Positions 10,124-21,515 are shown, numbered from the stretch's first letter. The stretch: DNA of 64,000 nt from Symsagittifera roscoffensis (GCF_963678635.1 NC_087065.1:3160001-3224000), one strand, 5' to 3'. Numbers and translations: made by a program. The notes: generated from the letters alone by a model not told the origin.

Positions 10124-11265
10124 AATATATAACGTTCCGAAAAAAACACTGAAACAATAGCTACCGAACAGATAACTCACTATTAAAAAAACAATCGATT
10201 CCAGGTCAATACTACAAAACGTGTGCTTTTTTAATTCTGTGTACTATAAAAGAATTGATTCCCAGTAGTCCTGACATTACAACTTAAATAACTACACCAA
10301 CTGGATCAATCATACAGTTACTCACCCATTCAAAATTGTTACTTGATTAGGGAGGACATTCTAAGGTAATTCATGGGGGACTACCTCAGTGGGTTTTGTT
10401 GATCGACTAACACTAGGCCACGAAAACCAAAACAATATAACAACTATGAGTATCACGAGATGGCTTTGGTCACTCATATAGTTCAAAATAAAACTACAGA
10501 TATCAAAACCAATTATAACAGTTTCAAATTCAAAAAACAACCGAAAATTTTAATATAACGAAATTAGCTCACACTGGAGATAAACATACAAAACGCGTAC
10601 AAATATTATAAGAAAAACTAAACAAGAGGAAAAAAATTCACAAAATTATCAAATAACAAACACTAACTATAGAAACAAATATCAAACATTAGCATTTGAA
10701 ATAAATTTTTCATAATCTTCAGATAGCATGAGACCAGATTGAAATAAATAGAAAGTTAAAAAAACGAAGTCATACAACAAAAAAAAATAATAAACCAAGA
10801 CAAAAAAATTAAAGAAAGGACAACCAGCCACATCTACTTTTTTTAGATAAACGTGAATTATTTTTTAATTTATGAAAAGAATCAAAACAAAAACTCGGTA
10901 ACGAAAAAACAAACAGAAGTCAACCAAGGAACCTTCATGGATAACCCGTTTTGAAAATTTCAGCCAAAAACAAAATCTATAAATCCATGCTGAAAAAATT
11001 TTAAGCAAGAACATCCGAGCAGATTATCTTTTTTGAAAACTGCTTCCAGCTAATGAATACCTCCCGTTTCGTAGACAAATTTTGATTAAGAATCTTACTT
11101 TAAGCGAATACCAAACAAAAATAAGGAAACCGGTTAGTGTGCAAGTAGCACAGAATGTTCCGACCATAGTCTTTATAAAAAAAAAAAACATTTTTTTGTT
11201 AAAATTAGTGTCGACTTTTCTGTGTGGTATGAGAAAAAAAAATCTGACCAAAAATTAAAAATTGA
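10124..11265. other. Intergenic, no gene seen
   Basis: A-rich sequence without convincing coding frames. A copy of the short dispersed repeat (core TGTGCAAGTAGCACAGAATG) lies at 11132-11165, just before the BEL insertion. Confidence 0.5.
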
Positions 11266-11270
11266 GCAAA

Positions 11271-11474
11271 TGTTGAAGCCTAAAAAAGACATCTCAGCTC
11301 TCTACTTGAACTAAATCTACGATTGAACCGATTTACTTATTTAGAACCGCGCATTTAACAAAACTCAATTGACTTCTATCTATAACTCATGAAATAAATT
11401 ACACCCTTTGCGAATCACTAGTTTTATTCAGTCGGATTGGTGATTTTTCGTTTCCCAACTTTTGCTGCACAACA
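11271..11474 (+). mobile_element. BEL 5' LTR (204 bp)
   Basis: Begins TGTTGAAGCC and ends GCTGCACAACA (TGTTG...CAACA). It is about 95% identical by eye to 18411-18612. The short length is within the range of nematode BEL elements. Confidence 0.92.
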
Positions 11475-11478
11475 TTTT

Positions 11479-11494
11479 TGGTGCAACGCGACTC
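11479..11494 (+). promoter_or_regulatory. Primer-binding-site-like sequence
   Basis: TGGTGCAACGCGACTC starts 5 bases after the 5' LTR. The leading TGG pairs with the CCA end of a tRNA, as expected for a reverse-transcription primer site. I cannot name the tRNA with confidence. Confidence 0.6.
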
Positions 11495-11535
11495 ACGAAC
11501 GAACCAAAGATTAGAAACGAAGAGGAAAGTTAAAA

Positions 11536-13614
11536 ATGTCATCACCTGCTAGTGACATGAGAAACGTGACGCTCACTCTTCCTGCTTTGAAGCGATCAAG
11601 AAGTGCTAACATCGGTGTCATTACCCGATCGGAAAATGCCGTCTCAGCAATCTTCAACAAAAAGGCATCTGCTCTAACCTAAAAGGAAATTGGAACTCTC
11701 AAGGCCAATCTCACGATGTGCGAACGAAAGAAAAAGGAACTGGAAGAGCTTAATCAGCAAATTTCAAATGTTCTAAGCGATGATGAAGATGCACTTGAAG
11801 TTGAATTGGAAGAAGCTGAGAAAATCTACCTTCAGAAAGATTGTTTGATGGAAATGATCACAACTATGTTAGATGACCGAGGAAAATATTCAACTGAATC
11901 GGTCAAAGATGACGACAGTGCAAGCGGAACAGAATCCTACAAATCCACTTCCCAACGTGGTGCTGGGCGAAACCAAGATACTTGCCTGAAGTTGCCGAAA
12001 CTGAATTCGCCAACATTTAGCGGAAGGTATGATCAATGGCTACCTTTCTTAGATTCCTTTGATGGAGCAGTTCACTCAAATGCATCGCTGTCTGATGTTC
12101 AGAAACTGCAATACCTAAAGGGTGCCCTCAAGGATGAACCGTTTCGTTTGCTATCCCACTTGCTTACTACAAACGCGAACTACTCAGTCGCAAGGGAACT
12201 TCTAAAGGATCGATATGCTGATGTCAAGATGATCTCACACGCTCACTTGGAAGCAATTTTTGAATTCACTCCAATGAAGCATGAGTCTTCCGCTGCAATA
12301 CGTCGCTTGATTAACACCTACATGGAAAACACGATGGCACTGACAGGACTTGGACTAAAAACTGATCAATGCGATTTGATCTGGGTTCACATTTTGGCCA
12401 AGAAATTAGATCCTGAAACTACAAGACAATGGGAACTTTCCTGCGCGGGAAGTGACGTGCCAAAAATCAAACAGATGAAGAAGTTCTTGGAGGAACGATC
12501 TCGCGCCCTAGAAGCTACGAAGGACCTGCAGTTACCTTCAATTCATAGAAAAAATCATCGAGGAAATTCAGACCAAACTCGAAACTCTAAGAAAGATGAC
12601 AAGGTACAGACATACCACACGAACTCTGCTAAGACGATCATCTGCCCATGCTGCAGTGGTGATCACCGCGTGTATCAATGCACAAAATTTCAGGAAATGT
12701 CTATTTCCAATAGAAGACAAGAAGCCAAATCAAAGCGATTATGCTTCAATTGCCTGTCCCCTGGACACCAAAATTATGAGTGCACGTCGAAGTCAACGTG
12801 CCAAACCTGTCGAAAGGGTCATCACTCGTTACTTCACATCCATACAGACCCAAACAAGCAATCGGGACCTGAAAATAAGTTTGCGGGTCACGGGGGTACT
12901 ACTGGTGCCACTACCATACTGGGAACTGTACTAATTGAGGTGAAAACTGCAAATGGCGGTTATCACAATTGTCGAGCCTTACTGGACAGCGGATCTGAAT
13001 GCAGTTTCGTTACAACCAGCTGTGCTAACCGACTCAAGCTACCAATCAAGAAATTGACTCTTCAACTAACTCGAGTTGGCGGAGGAGCAAAAACTGTGAA
13101 ATCTGATTCTGTCAATTTGGAAACAAAGGATTCTCAGAATCAATCTCTACATATTGAAGCCTTCACTCTTCAAAAACTTTCTGGCTACCTGCCCAGAGAA
13201 CGGGTGAATATACCGAACAGTTTGGATATCACACGTCTTAAGCTCTCGGACCCAGACTTTGATAAACCAAAGGAAATCGATATAATCCTAGGCTGTGATG
13301 TCTACAACGACATTGTTGGCTGCGGAAAGATTAAGCTTACAGACAAGCTTAATGCACGTGACACTCTATTTGTTTGGATGATTAGCGGCAGAACACCCGG
13401 TCCTCCAACAACCTTCTTCAAGTCATTTCATGTGTCTATTGACGATAGTCTAAGGAAATTTTGGGAATTAGAAGAAATTCCTGATTTCAAAAAGACAACA
13501 ACAGAAGAAGATCGATGTGAATCTCACTTTAAGGAAACAACCATACTACAAAATGGACGATTCACAAAATGCAGCTGCCTTTCAAGACCAATAGTCAACT
13601 TGGCGACTGTTTAG
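11536..13614 (+). pseudogene. BEL gag and aspartic protease
   Basis: A frame starting at ATG 11536 is stopped by TAA 11680-11682 and continues in phase from the Met at 11716 for 632 codons. The first third is helical and charged, as in BEL Gag proteins, which coat the RNA. Residues ~309-372 (from 11716) contain Cys/His knuckles: CPCCSGDHRVYQC, CFNCLSPGHQNYEC and CQTCRKGHH. The protease active site is LLDSGSECSF, with its Asp at codon 424. Near the end (~13560) the reading must shift frame to follow the conserved polyprotein into the RT linker, so the TAG at 13612-13614 is reached only because of an indel. Confidence 0.85.
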
Positions 13615-14500
13615 CACAAACAAAACGCAGATTCAATTATCTCGAGCGACGACTGGAACAGAATCCAGAACTAAAAGATCGCTATACCGCATTCATAGAC
13701 GAATTTCTCGATATGGGGCATATGTAGTAAATACCGCCTGGAGAAATTGAAAAGCCAGTTGATAGCGTATTTTATCTGCCACATCACTGCGTTTTCAAGG
13801 AAGATTCTACTACCACAAAGCTACGTCTAGTTTTCGACGGATCTGCAACAACATCAACCGGACAATCACTCAACGACACTTTGATGGTTGGTCCCACGGT
13901 ACAAGACAACCTCTACTCGATAATCATGCGCTTGAGGTTCTACCCAATTGCTTTATCAGCAGATATCGCAAAAATGTACCGACAAGTTGCTCTAGAGGAC
14001 AAATCGAAGGATTTCCATCGCATACTTTGGAGATCAAATAAATCGGATGAAATCAAATATCTCAGGATGACACGTGTTACATATGGCATAGCTTCGTCAG
14101 CTTTTTAATCAACAAGATGCCTCAATGAAGTAGCATATCAATCTAAGAACCCAATGATCAAAGAAAGTCTCAAAAATTGTTTCTATGTAGACGACTTTGT
14201 TGGTGGCGCTAATGATAAGCATGAAGCAGAACTCTCATGAATTCCCTCTACGAAAATGGACTTCAAGCAATGCTAAAATAATTGAAGGATTGCCAGAACA
14301 TCTTCGCGAAAAATCGGATGTGCTGGAACTTTTCTCTGACGAATACAAAATCAAGGCGCTAGGAGTCAGTTGGAAGCCCAATAAGGACATCTTTTGTTTT
14401 TCAACTGCCGTACCTGAGCTGAAACTGCTTACAAAGAGGACTCTTCTGTCCACAATTTCAAAATTGTTTGATCCGATGGGATGACTAGCTCCATTCATCA
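13560..14500 (+). pseudogene. BEL reverse transcriptase, broken
   Basis: RT motifs are readable in order: LRLVFDGSA (~13835), DIAKMYRQV, the HRILWR block, and the active site YVDDF (14184-14198). The frame is interrupted by TAG ~13726, TAA 14106-14108, a frame change ~14235 and TGA ~14482, with another frame change ~14540. The enzyme that would copy the element RNA to cDNA is therefore not made from this copy. The catalytic pair of Asp codons itself is intact. Confidence 0.85.
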
Positions 14501-16775
14501 TCAATTTCAAATGTCTCATGCAACAGCTATGGTTCAAGGTTTTGATTGGGATTCTGAAGTCGTTCAGAAAATCAAGGAAAAATGGCTTGAGCTCACCGGA
14601 ACATTGCCTCTACTACTGGAACTACAGATACCAAGATCTATGAGCTCACATCCAATAAAGGAGGTTCAACTTCACGTATTCTGTGATGCTTCCGAAAAAG
14701 CATATGCAGCCGCAATCTATGCAAGAATTACCAATGATGATGGCAAAACTTTTGCGTATCTACTGACCTCCAAAACAAAGGTTGCTCCGGTCAAAGCAAT
14801 CTCTGTTCCCAAATTAGTGCTCTGCGGTGCAAGTTTAGCTACCAAATCAGTTCATTCAATTTTGAGGAAAACAAATCTCAAGATAACTTCACACGCCTGG
14901 ACTGATTCAACAATTGTCTTGCAATGGCTTGCTCAACTTCCAAGAACATGGAACACTTTTGTTGCAAACAGAGTTTCACAAATACAAGATACCCTACCCA
15001 GAAGTGATTGGAAACACGTGCCAACAGCAGTAAATCCAGCTGATTTAGCCTCTCGTGGTGTATTAGCTGACACATTAATATCTTCCTCACTCTGGTGGAA
15101 TAGACCAGATTGGCTGACCAAGAATGAAAGGCACTGGCCCAGCCTACAACCATCTCTAGTTGAAGCACCTGAAAAACGAACCATCAAAGCCAAGACTAAT
15201 GCAGAAAGTGAACAAAATCGAACTGTTCTCGCAAATCATGCTCAAAACGAAGAAATGACGAATGGAATTTTTCGTTTAAAGGACTACAGCACTTGGAACA
15301 AGAAAGTACGCATCGCATGCTATGTATTATCATTTGTTCAACGTCTTAAGCATAGAATATCGACAAACTATCGGAAGGGGCTCAGATCTAAGCGGACATC
15401 TGATGTACAACTTGAAGAAGATTGTCTTAGTCCTACAAATAGAATCATGGCAAAAATGCTAATTCTTTCTTTAGACCAAGAAATACACTTCAAATTAGAG
15501 CTAAATTGTCTGAAGGTGAAAAGGGAGCTGAATAAAACATCGAAACTACTCAATCTTTGTCCGTTTTTTGACAAGGATTACGATCTACTAAGAGTTGGAG
15601 GCAGACTTTCACAATCGAACTACCCAACAGACAAGAAGTTTCCAATACTCTTTTCGAAAAAATCTGATTTAGTATCCCTACTTATACGCAAATATCATGA
15701 AGATACTCTTCATGGCGGGGGGCAACTAGTACTGAACACAATGAGAGAGGAAATTTGGATAATCGGAGGCCGTGATCTAGTTCGACAGTTCATTAGAAGA
15801 TGCATGAGATGTGTCCGATTTAGTCAGCAACCTACTTCTCAATTCATGGCTGATCTTCCTACAGAAAGAATAACACCCGCAAAACTATTTGCTCAATGTG
15901 GAATAGACTTTGCTGGTCCCTTTGAAATTAAGGAAGCAGAGGTCTCAAAAATTTTTGCTGCCGTCTTTGTTTGTCTCGCGACAAAAGCTATTCGTTTGGA
16001 AATGGTTACTCGTCTAACCAAAGAAGCATGCATCCTTTCATTGAAACAATTTACTGCACGCCGTGGCAAACCTGAGAAGATCTTAAGTGACAATGGAAGC
16101 AATTTTATCGGGGCTCGGAATGATCTGATCAAAATCAAGGAACTGCTCGACAAAAATGGAACGGACAAATCAGTTGTTAGTTTCGTTAATAGCCAAGGAA
16201 CTGAAGGAATCACCGTCCCTCCTTGTGCTCCTCTTTTCGGAGGACTCTGGGAAGCAGCTGTAAAAAGTCTGAAGAGACATATGCGAAAAGTTATAGGACT
16301 GCAGTGTGTCAGTTTTGAAGAATTTCTTACAATTCTTAATCAAATTGAAGCTGTCTTAAACTCACGACCATTTTATCCAATGTCAAGTGATCCTAACGAC
16401 CCAACTCCGCTGACACCCGCTCATTTTTTGATAGGGGAATCATTGCTAACTCTTCCCTCTGCTGACATCCAAGTTTCAACCAATGTACGATATCGACTAT
16501 TACAGAATATGATCAAGGATTTCTGGAAAGTTTGGAAAAGGGATTACCTCATAACGCTACAAATACGGAAAAAATGGTTCACGGATGGCCCAGAATTTAA
16601 AGTTGGCAACCTAGTCCTACTTGCCGAAGACAATGAACGACCGCTAGAATGGAAAACTGGACGAATCATAGAAGTTTATCCTGAAAATGACTCGATTGTT
16701 CGAGTGGTAAAAGTGAAGACCACAACTGGTGAATACATACGCCCAGTCGCAAAGCTGCGGAAGCTACCAGTATAG
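14481..16775 (+). CDS. BEL RNase H and integrase
   Basis: One frame of 764 codons; the true start is internal to a polyprotein, so the first Met is only the frame boundary. RNase H motifs are HVFCDASEKAYAAAIY, WTDSTIVLQWL and NPADLASRG. The integrase zinc region is KYHEDTLHGGG..CMRCVRF. The catalytic triad is D476 (CGIDFAGPF), D537 (LSDNGSNF) and E591 (GLWEAAVKSLKR), and an extra C-terminal domain typical of BEL/Pao follows. This is the best-preserved part of the element. Only the upstream pol and gag sections carry stops. Confidence 0.9.
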   Translation: MTSSIHHQFQMSHATAMVQGFDWDSEVVQKIKEKWLELTGTLPLLLELQIPRSMSSHPIKEVQLHVFCDASEKAYAAAIYARITNDDGKTFAYLLTSKTKVAPVKAISVPKLVLCGASLATKSVHSILRKTNLKITSHAWTDSTIVLQWLAQLPRTWNTFVANRVSQIQDTLPRSDWKHVPTAVNPADLASRGVLADTLISSSLWWNRPDWLTKNERHWPSLQPSLVEAPEKRTIKAKTNAESEQNRTVLANHAQNEEMTNGIFRLKDYSTWNKKVRIACYVLSFVQRLKHRISTNYRKGLRSKRTSDVQLEEDCLSPTNRIMAKMLILSLDQEIHFKLELNCLKVKRELNKTSKLLNLCPFFDKDYDLLRVGGRLSQSNYPTDKKFPILFSKKSDLVSLLIRKYHEDTLHGGGQLVLNTMREEIWIIGGRDLVRQFIRRCMRCVRFSQQPTSQFMADLPTERITPAKLFAQCGIDFAGPFEIKEAEVSKIFAAVFVCLATKAIRLEMVTRLTKEACILSLKQFTARRGKPEKILSDNGSNFIGARNDLIKIKELLDKNGTDKSVVSFVNSQGTEGITVPPCAPLFGGLWEAAVKSLKRHMRKVIGLQCVSFEEFLTILNQIEAVLNSRPFYPMSSDPNDPTPLTPAHFLIGESLLTLPSADIQVSTNVRYRLLQNMIKDFWKVWKRDYLITLQIRKKWFTDGPEFKVGNLVLLAEDNERPLEWKTGRIIEVYPENDSIVRVVKVKTTTGEYIRPVAKLRKLPV

Positions 16776-17378
16776 CAACCAAGTCATATCTAATGTGCAG
16801 TTCGTTTAAAACAAGAACTTTATAGTGCTATAAATCGAAAAATATCAAAAATGTGCAGTTTTCAAATTTTAAGTGGTAGTACCCCCATGACCCTTTTGAA
16901 AAAAGGAACCTAAATTACCTCCTATGCAATGCATTATGGTCTGAATCGTTCATATTGACCACTTTCATGTAAATTTTCAACGTTTTATGTTCATAAAAGT
17001 AGAAAATGGTGTAAATTTTCATCAATTTTTGTGCAAATTCGTGCATTAAAATTCGTATGAGGTTGTACCCTCATGACCCAAAATGTAATTATTGTCTGAA
17101 AACAGCTAGGACACGCCTACGCTACTGTCTTGAATGTAACAATAGGCTCTCTGATCCCGTCAAACTGTTAAAATGTTATATTTGCCTTTAAATTATATTC
17201 AAAGATGTCGTATTGTAATGATTTACAACCATTAATTCGCATAAAATGTTTTTCTAAGTACACAAACTTTCGCTCATGACTCGTACCGTTAATACTTCAC
17301 TTGTATACTCCTTACTTATGGTGCAGTCACATTTAGTTCAATTATTGAATAATTGTTTACATATTTACCGTTGAACAG
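16776..17378. other. Spacer between BEL pol and the antisense gene
   Basis: No coding frame. Two similar phrases (AGTACCCCCATGACCC at ~16877 and TTGTACCCTCATGACCC at ~17063) suggest a small internal duplication. This segment would hold the 3' end of the antisense transcript; no canonical AATAAA is seen on the minus strand close to the stop. Confidence 0.4.
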
Positions 17379-18368
17379 TCATTCGCTGTCATGCGATTCG
17401 CTGTCATCTGGTCCTCTTCGCTTGTTGACCCTGCAGTGTTGCTGGCAGCGCTTCCACGCAGATACTACCAAGGAAAGTCGAGTTTGCATCTCCGCGTAGT
17501 TCATGCAGCAGACCCTCTCTTCGTCGCAGAGAGTCAGAACTGCATGGCACCACGCATATGGAAGATACAAACTTTTCCCCTTCTCAAGAACACCATAGCG
17601 GACCAGTTTCTTCTGCTGAGAACCAAGGTTCCTCAGAAACTTAGCAGCATCAGTGAACCCCATCTCCGAATCATTGCTACTGGCCAGGCGCTCAAGTTCA
17701 CCAGAGAGATTAACTTCAGATGTCATCAGCCACAACTTTCGGCCCCCCAGAAGACACAAAACAGCATCATCTTCCTCATCCAAGTCTTGATGGAAAGTCC
17801 GGAAGGACGAGGACTCTACAAAAAAACCTTGGAGAAAAGAACAAAAGACCTGCTTCGGCCATCTGGTCTGACCTCCAGACATGACGCCAATAACACCCTT
17901 AGCTGTCACACTAGGAGTCTCTCGACAGTTAACTCCAAGCTCCCAGCCAGTGAACAATGACCCTTCTACGCTGAGGTCACTAATACGTTCAAGACCTCTA
18001 AGTTGCTTCTAAAACAAAACAAACAATTGATGCACACCCGCTATACTCTACTACTATGATACAATGGAATAAATGCTACTCACAGTATCAGCTTTCGGAA
18101 ACCGCAGAACTGCCCTATCCACGATTGCAGCTTCCTTCCTTGAAGACTGGATCTCATCCAACGACTTTACAGGAATCGGAGTGAAACCCAGATCTCCTCT
18201 GGTCACTGCATCAAAGAAACCCTGCAGGTCCTCCCGGTCGACAGCGCCCCGCCTACTGGACCTTCGCACCTCGCCATGTGGAGGCAGACGTGGTGCTCTA
18301 CCCGACTCCGCCCTACTCTTCCTCTCCTTCGTCTCATACACTGTAAATGGGTAGTCATATCCAGACAT
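17379..18368 (-). CDS. JmjC-domain protein, two exons, antisense inside BEL
   Basis: Exon 1 is 18368-18084 (95 codons from ATG). The intron is 18083-18009 (75 bases), with donor GTGAGT and acceptor TTTGTTTTAG. Exon 2 is 18008-17379. The join keeps phase and gives 304 residues. JmjC enzymes are Fe(II)/2-oxoglutarate oxygenases, many of them histone demethylases. The metal triad is visible as H168-x-D170 (FRTFHQDLD) and H250 (LPYAWCHAV). A Lys in GGRKLWL (K186) sits where 2-oxoglutarate is held. The layout resembles the KDM2/PHF8 type more than other JmjC groups, by my reading. GC content is higher than in the neighbouring DNA. It lies between pol and the polypurine tract, opposite to gag-pol, and has no stop or frameshift, unlike gag and RT. 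Confidence 0.72.
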
Positions 18369-18397
18369 AATAACGATCTGAAAATTGAAGACACTTC

Positions 18398-18410
18398 AAG
18401 GGAGGCGGAA
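18398..18410 (+). promoter_or_regulatory. Polypurine tract of BEL
   Basis: AAGGGAGGCGGAA abuts the 3' LTR, the expected position for plus-strand DNA priming. Confidence 0.8.
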
Positions 18411-18612
18411 TGTTGAAGCCTAAAAAAGACATTTCAGCTTTCTACTTGAACTAAATCTACGATTGAACTGATTTACTTATTTAAAACAGCATTTAACAAA
18501 AATCAATTGACTTCTATCTATAACTCATGAAATAATTTACACTCTTTGCGAATCACTAGTTTTATTCAGTCGGATTGGTGATTTTTCTTTTCCCAACATT
18601 TGCTGCACAACA
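18411..18612 (+). mobile_element. BEL 3' LTR (202 bp)
   Basis: TGTTGAAGCC...GCTGCACAACA, matching the 5' LTR with about ten substitutions and one 2-bp deletion, and followed by the GCAAA target duplication. Confidence 0.92.
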
Positions 18613-20993
18613 GCAAATGCGACAGTCAAAAATAAAAAGGCCCGTTGCAAAACTGTTTTTTGAAAACTCATTTGAAAAACAGAAAAATGCTAGAAAAACA
18701 CAAAAAAATGTCAGAACAATTTGAAAAATTTGAGGAAATTTTTGACTTTTTGGTTTTTTCCACAAATGTCGCTGAAAAACTCCAAACACTAATTTTACTT
18801 GAGTGAAAATAAGTTTTCATGGCCTAATTTGAGCTTAAATAATTTTATTTGCACGATTTTAGAAAATTTCAAAGTGATTTTTCTCGACACTGAGAGCTTT
18901 TTTCAACACTTTTTAATGTTGTTCGAATCACGACTGAAAAAAGTTTCAATATTACAAATCACTTGACCCATTCCAATGATTATTTGTGGCACCTGATTTT
19001 GCTTGGAAAACAAAAATTTTAGAAAAATAAAACAAAACTCCCGAATACTAAGCTTTTTCACATTTTTCACAATGTCGGAACAAAATTAAGTTTCTCTCTT
19101 AAGGTAAGAAACGAAGAAAGATGTTTCGAAGACTAACAAGGAAATCAATTACCAAATAAATCATAATACGCATCAATCTGAACAAAAATTTCTCCTGAAT
19201 TTTAGTAAAGTATTGGCAGAGAAAACATGAAACATTAACCAATTACGTTCATTGTTCATTTTGAATCCAAATTTTTCTACAGACCATCATTAGAATCCAT
19301 AATGACTAATTAAATTTTCGAGCAAAAGTTTGTTTCTCAATTTTTGTTTGAATTTGTTTTTATTTTTTCTTTTCAAAGAATTCCCGTCAAGGGTAAACTC
19401 CTGAAGTACAGTTTAGACCCAAGTTTAAATGAATTTTTGTATATGAAACAATTCTAATTATCGACTAAGGAGTTCTATCACAGTTCTAGTACTTTTAGTA
19501 CACATAAATTGTCATATATCCAGTACTTGAAAATGGAAAACATCTGAAAAAAGTAAACTAGCTTTCACAGTAGACGTTCTCATTTTTGTTTTGCTCTCGA
19601 AAATTATTTTTCAACACAATTTAATCAAGAGATTGTGAGGATCTTTAACACGATTAAGGGTTTTCCCATTCTTGAAAGAACCAAACACGCGTAAATAGCA
19701 GAAGCTAGACTAAACATGACACCTCCAAACTCTTTGCTGGAACCCGGAAATCATCAACACTAATCTGAGCCCAGCTACTTGACATAACCCATTCTTTGAT
19801 TTTCAAGAGTATTTTTTTTTTCAAAATATTCATCGGACTTGGACTAAATTGGACTCAACTTGACGCAATAGCCAAAATCGACCAATACCCTTCGTTGCAA
19901 TAAATAGACAAATCATACTCTTCAAAAGTCAAAGGTCCCATTCAAATAATCTGTAAGTACAACCCTTTTGTATCTCGACCTTCAACAGTGCATATACAAA
20001 AACTTCCGATAAAAAACAGTCCGAAACATTAAAAAAGTACTAAAAACATTTATATAAACAGCCCAAAACCGTTTGATTTTTTTGAGCTTAAAATTTTGGC
20101 GCCGACAGAATTGATTAACGCTTTAGAAAATCAAACATAAGCATAATTTAAGATCAAAAAAACAAAAGTCAAGCAAAAAATCATGATGAAAATGAAATCA
20201 AAGTCTTCATAGTTCTGTGGTTTAAGCGTAAAACGCAAACTCTACGTTAAAGAATCCAATCCCCAGGGGCACAAAAACTTTCCAATCCTCCTAAAAAGTT
20301 GAAATTTGTGTAAACATGAAGCAAGTGTATCTCGGGTACACGAATTGGGCTCGATCTCAGCGAGCTGGGCGAGGGAGAAAGGAAAGTCAACCTTGTATGG
20401 ATCCTGTACTTTGCCGGTTTCATACCGGCTCTAGCTCAATTTTGAACAAACAAGGAAAATCTTTGAAATTAAATTTTTTTTATTGCTTGCTAGAGTTAAA
20501 AAAAGTTACAAATATGAAACGAAATAAATTTATGCTATAGTATAATATCATACAACCCCTCAAAAATCCAATGATATAACCTTAGCATAGTCATTAATTT
20601 TTGTCGTGGTTTTTGTATTTAATCTTTTTAGGTTTGGCTAAAACGTCGACCCTCTTTTGTTCGTCCTTGAACCTCTCGATCAGTTTTGGAAAAGAAGGGT
20701 GCTTGCTTATGACTTATATCATGAAATTGTTGGCCACTCCATTGATGGCAACTCCATTGCTATCTATGGCAGCTTTTTGATGGCAACTCCATTGCTTCAT
20801 TGTAAAATACATTCGGAGCAGTCGAAAAGGTTCTACTACAATAACAATCACCTGCGGATCCAAGTATGTCTAGTGCAGGTAACGTGGCAAACACAATAAC
20901 CCGATCTTCATCATGACTTTTCTTGTTCTTGTTTCGCGACGAACTCTTTAATTAGCTTGTTGGCTAGCAGAGTAACTTGAAACGGTAAACGAA
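18613..20993. other. Intergenic, no convincing gene
   Basis: AT-rich sequence. 18770-19050 is a diverged copy of the repeat at 6620-6900. At 20657-20899 a short frame contains a small internal duplication (GATGGCAACTCCATTGCT twice near 20740-20790) and no known domain. The GC-richer patch at 20330-20440 has a small stem (GCCGG/CCGGC) but does not fold as a tRNA by eye. Confidence 0.45.
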
Positions 20994-21288
20994 CACTCAT
21001 TCTCGGTTAACATAATGCTGGGCTGCAAAAACAGTCGGCCGTGGTGTTATATCTAAAACTGCTGCTCGATCTTTAAGCGTGTTCCTGAATTTACGTTTTT
21101 CGGTATCAGTCGGTTCGGGGAAGTGGCCGTGATCTTTAACGAAGGCAACGCAGTCCTTTTTTGTACGCACACGTCCATGGTATCTGCTTCCCGCACAGCT
21201 CCAGTAAAGGGGGTTGTCTGACAGACCACAGTATGAATGAATGCTGTAATCGACCAACCAGACACTAAGCTCAACAAATGTTGTCAAC
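20994..21288 (-). CDS. Exon with FLYWCH-like zinc-finger remnant
   Basis: Read on the minus strand, a nematode-type acceptor (CTTATTTTTGTTTAG) is followed by a 96-codon open frame ending at 20997. LYWSCAGSRYHGRV followed by HGHFPEP has the FLYWCH pattern (aromatic-W-x-C ... H-x-H). The second expected Cys appears to be Tyr. The next segment, KFRNTLKDRAAV, is like the helix after FLYWCH domains in nematode proteins and MULE-type transposases. No upstream exon was found between 21.3 and 22.1 kb, and a MITE-like element lies there. It could be a fragment of a transposase or of a transcription factor. Confidence 0.4.
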
Positions 21289-21515
21289 TAAACAAAAATA
21301 AGACTATTGCAACAAAACTCAGTCCAGTAACATTTTTGGGAGATTAAATGGTTTAACCCAGCCAGTTTGGATTCCAATAACTAAAAAAATAAACAATAAA
21401 GTTTTATGAGGAAAAATTTGTATAAGTAAAAACTAAAAGCTTGCTCCTCAAAAAAATTCATCTGTAAAATAATCTTCTCATCATGTTCGAAATTAATTAA
21501 ATTTGGAGCTTCAAA

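Larger units (their letters stand above)
11271..18612 (+). mobile_element. BEL/Pao LTR retrotransposon, complete but mutated (7.34 kb)
   Basis: Two LTRs bound the element, and both flanks are GCAAA (11266-11270 and 18613-18617), a perfect 5-bp target duplication. All the sequence between them, including the antisense JmjC gene, therefore entered as one unit. The order is 5' LTR, primer-binding-like site, gag-protease, RT, RNase H, integrase, a non-coding spacer, the antisense gene, a polypurine tract and the 3' LTR. The LTRs differ at roughly ten positions over ~203 bp by eye, and gag-pol carries several stops and frameshifts, so this copy is old and cannot move on its own. Confidence 0.92.

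Noticed and set aside
17391-17960. 189-codon plus-strand frame inside the BEL element
   Set aside because: It is the antisense shadow of the JmjC exon, which has recognised motifs and a phase-consistent intron; the plus frame has none.
20330-20440. GC-richer patch with a GCCGG/CCGGC stem, possible tRNA
   Set aside because: No acceptor stem or proper D and anticodon arms could be drawn, and the loop is not a T-loop.
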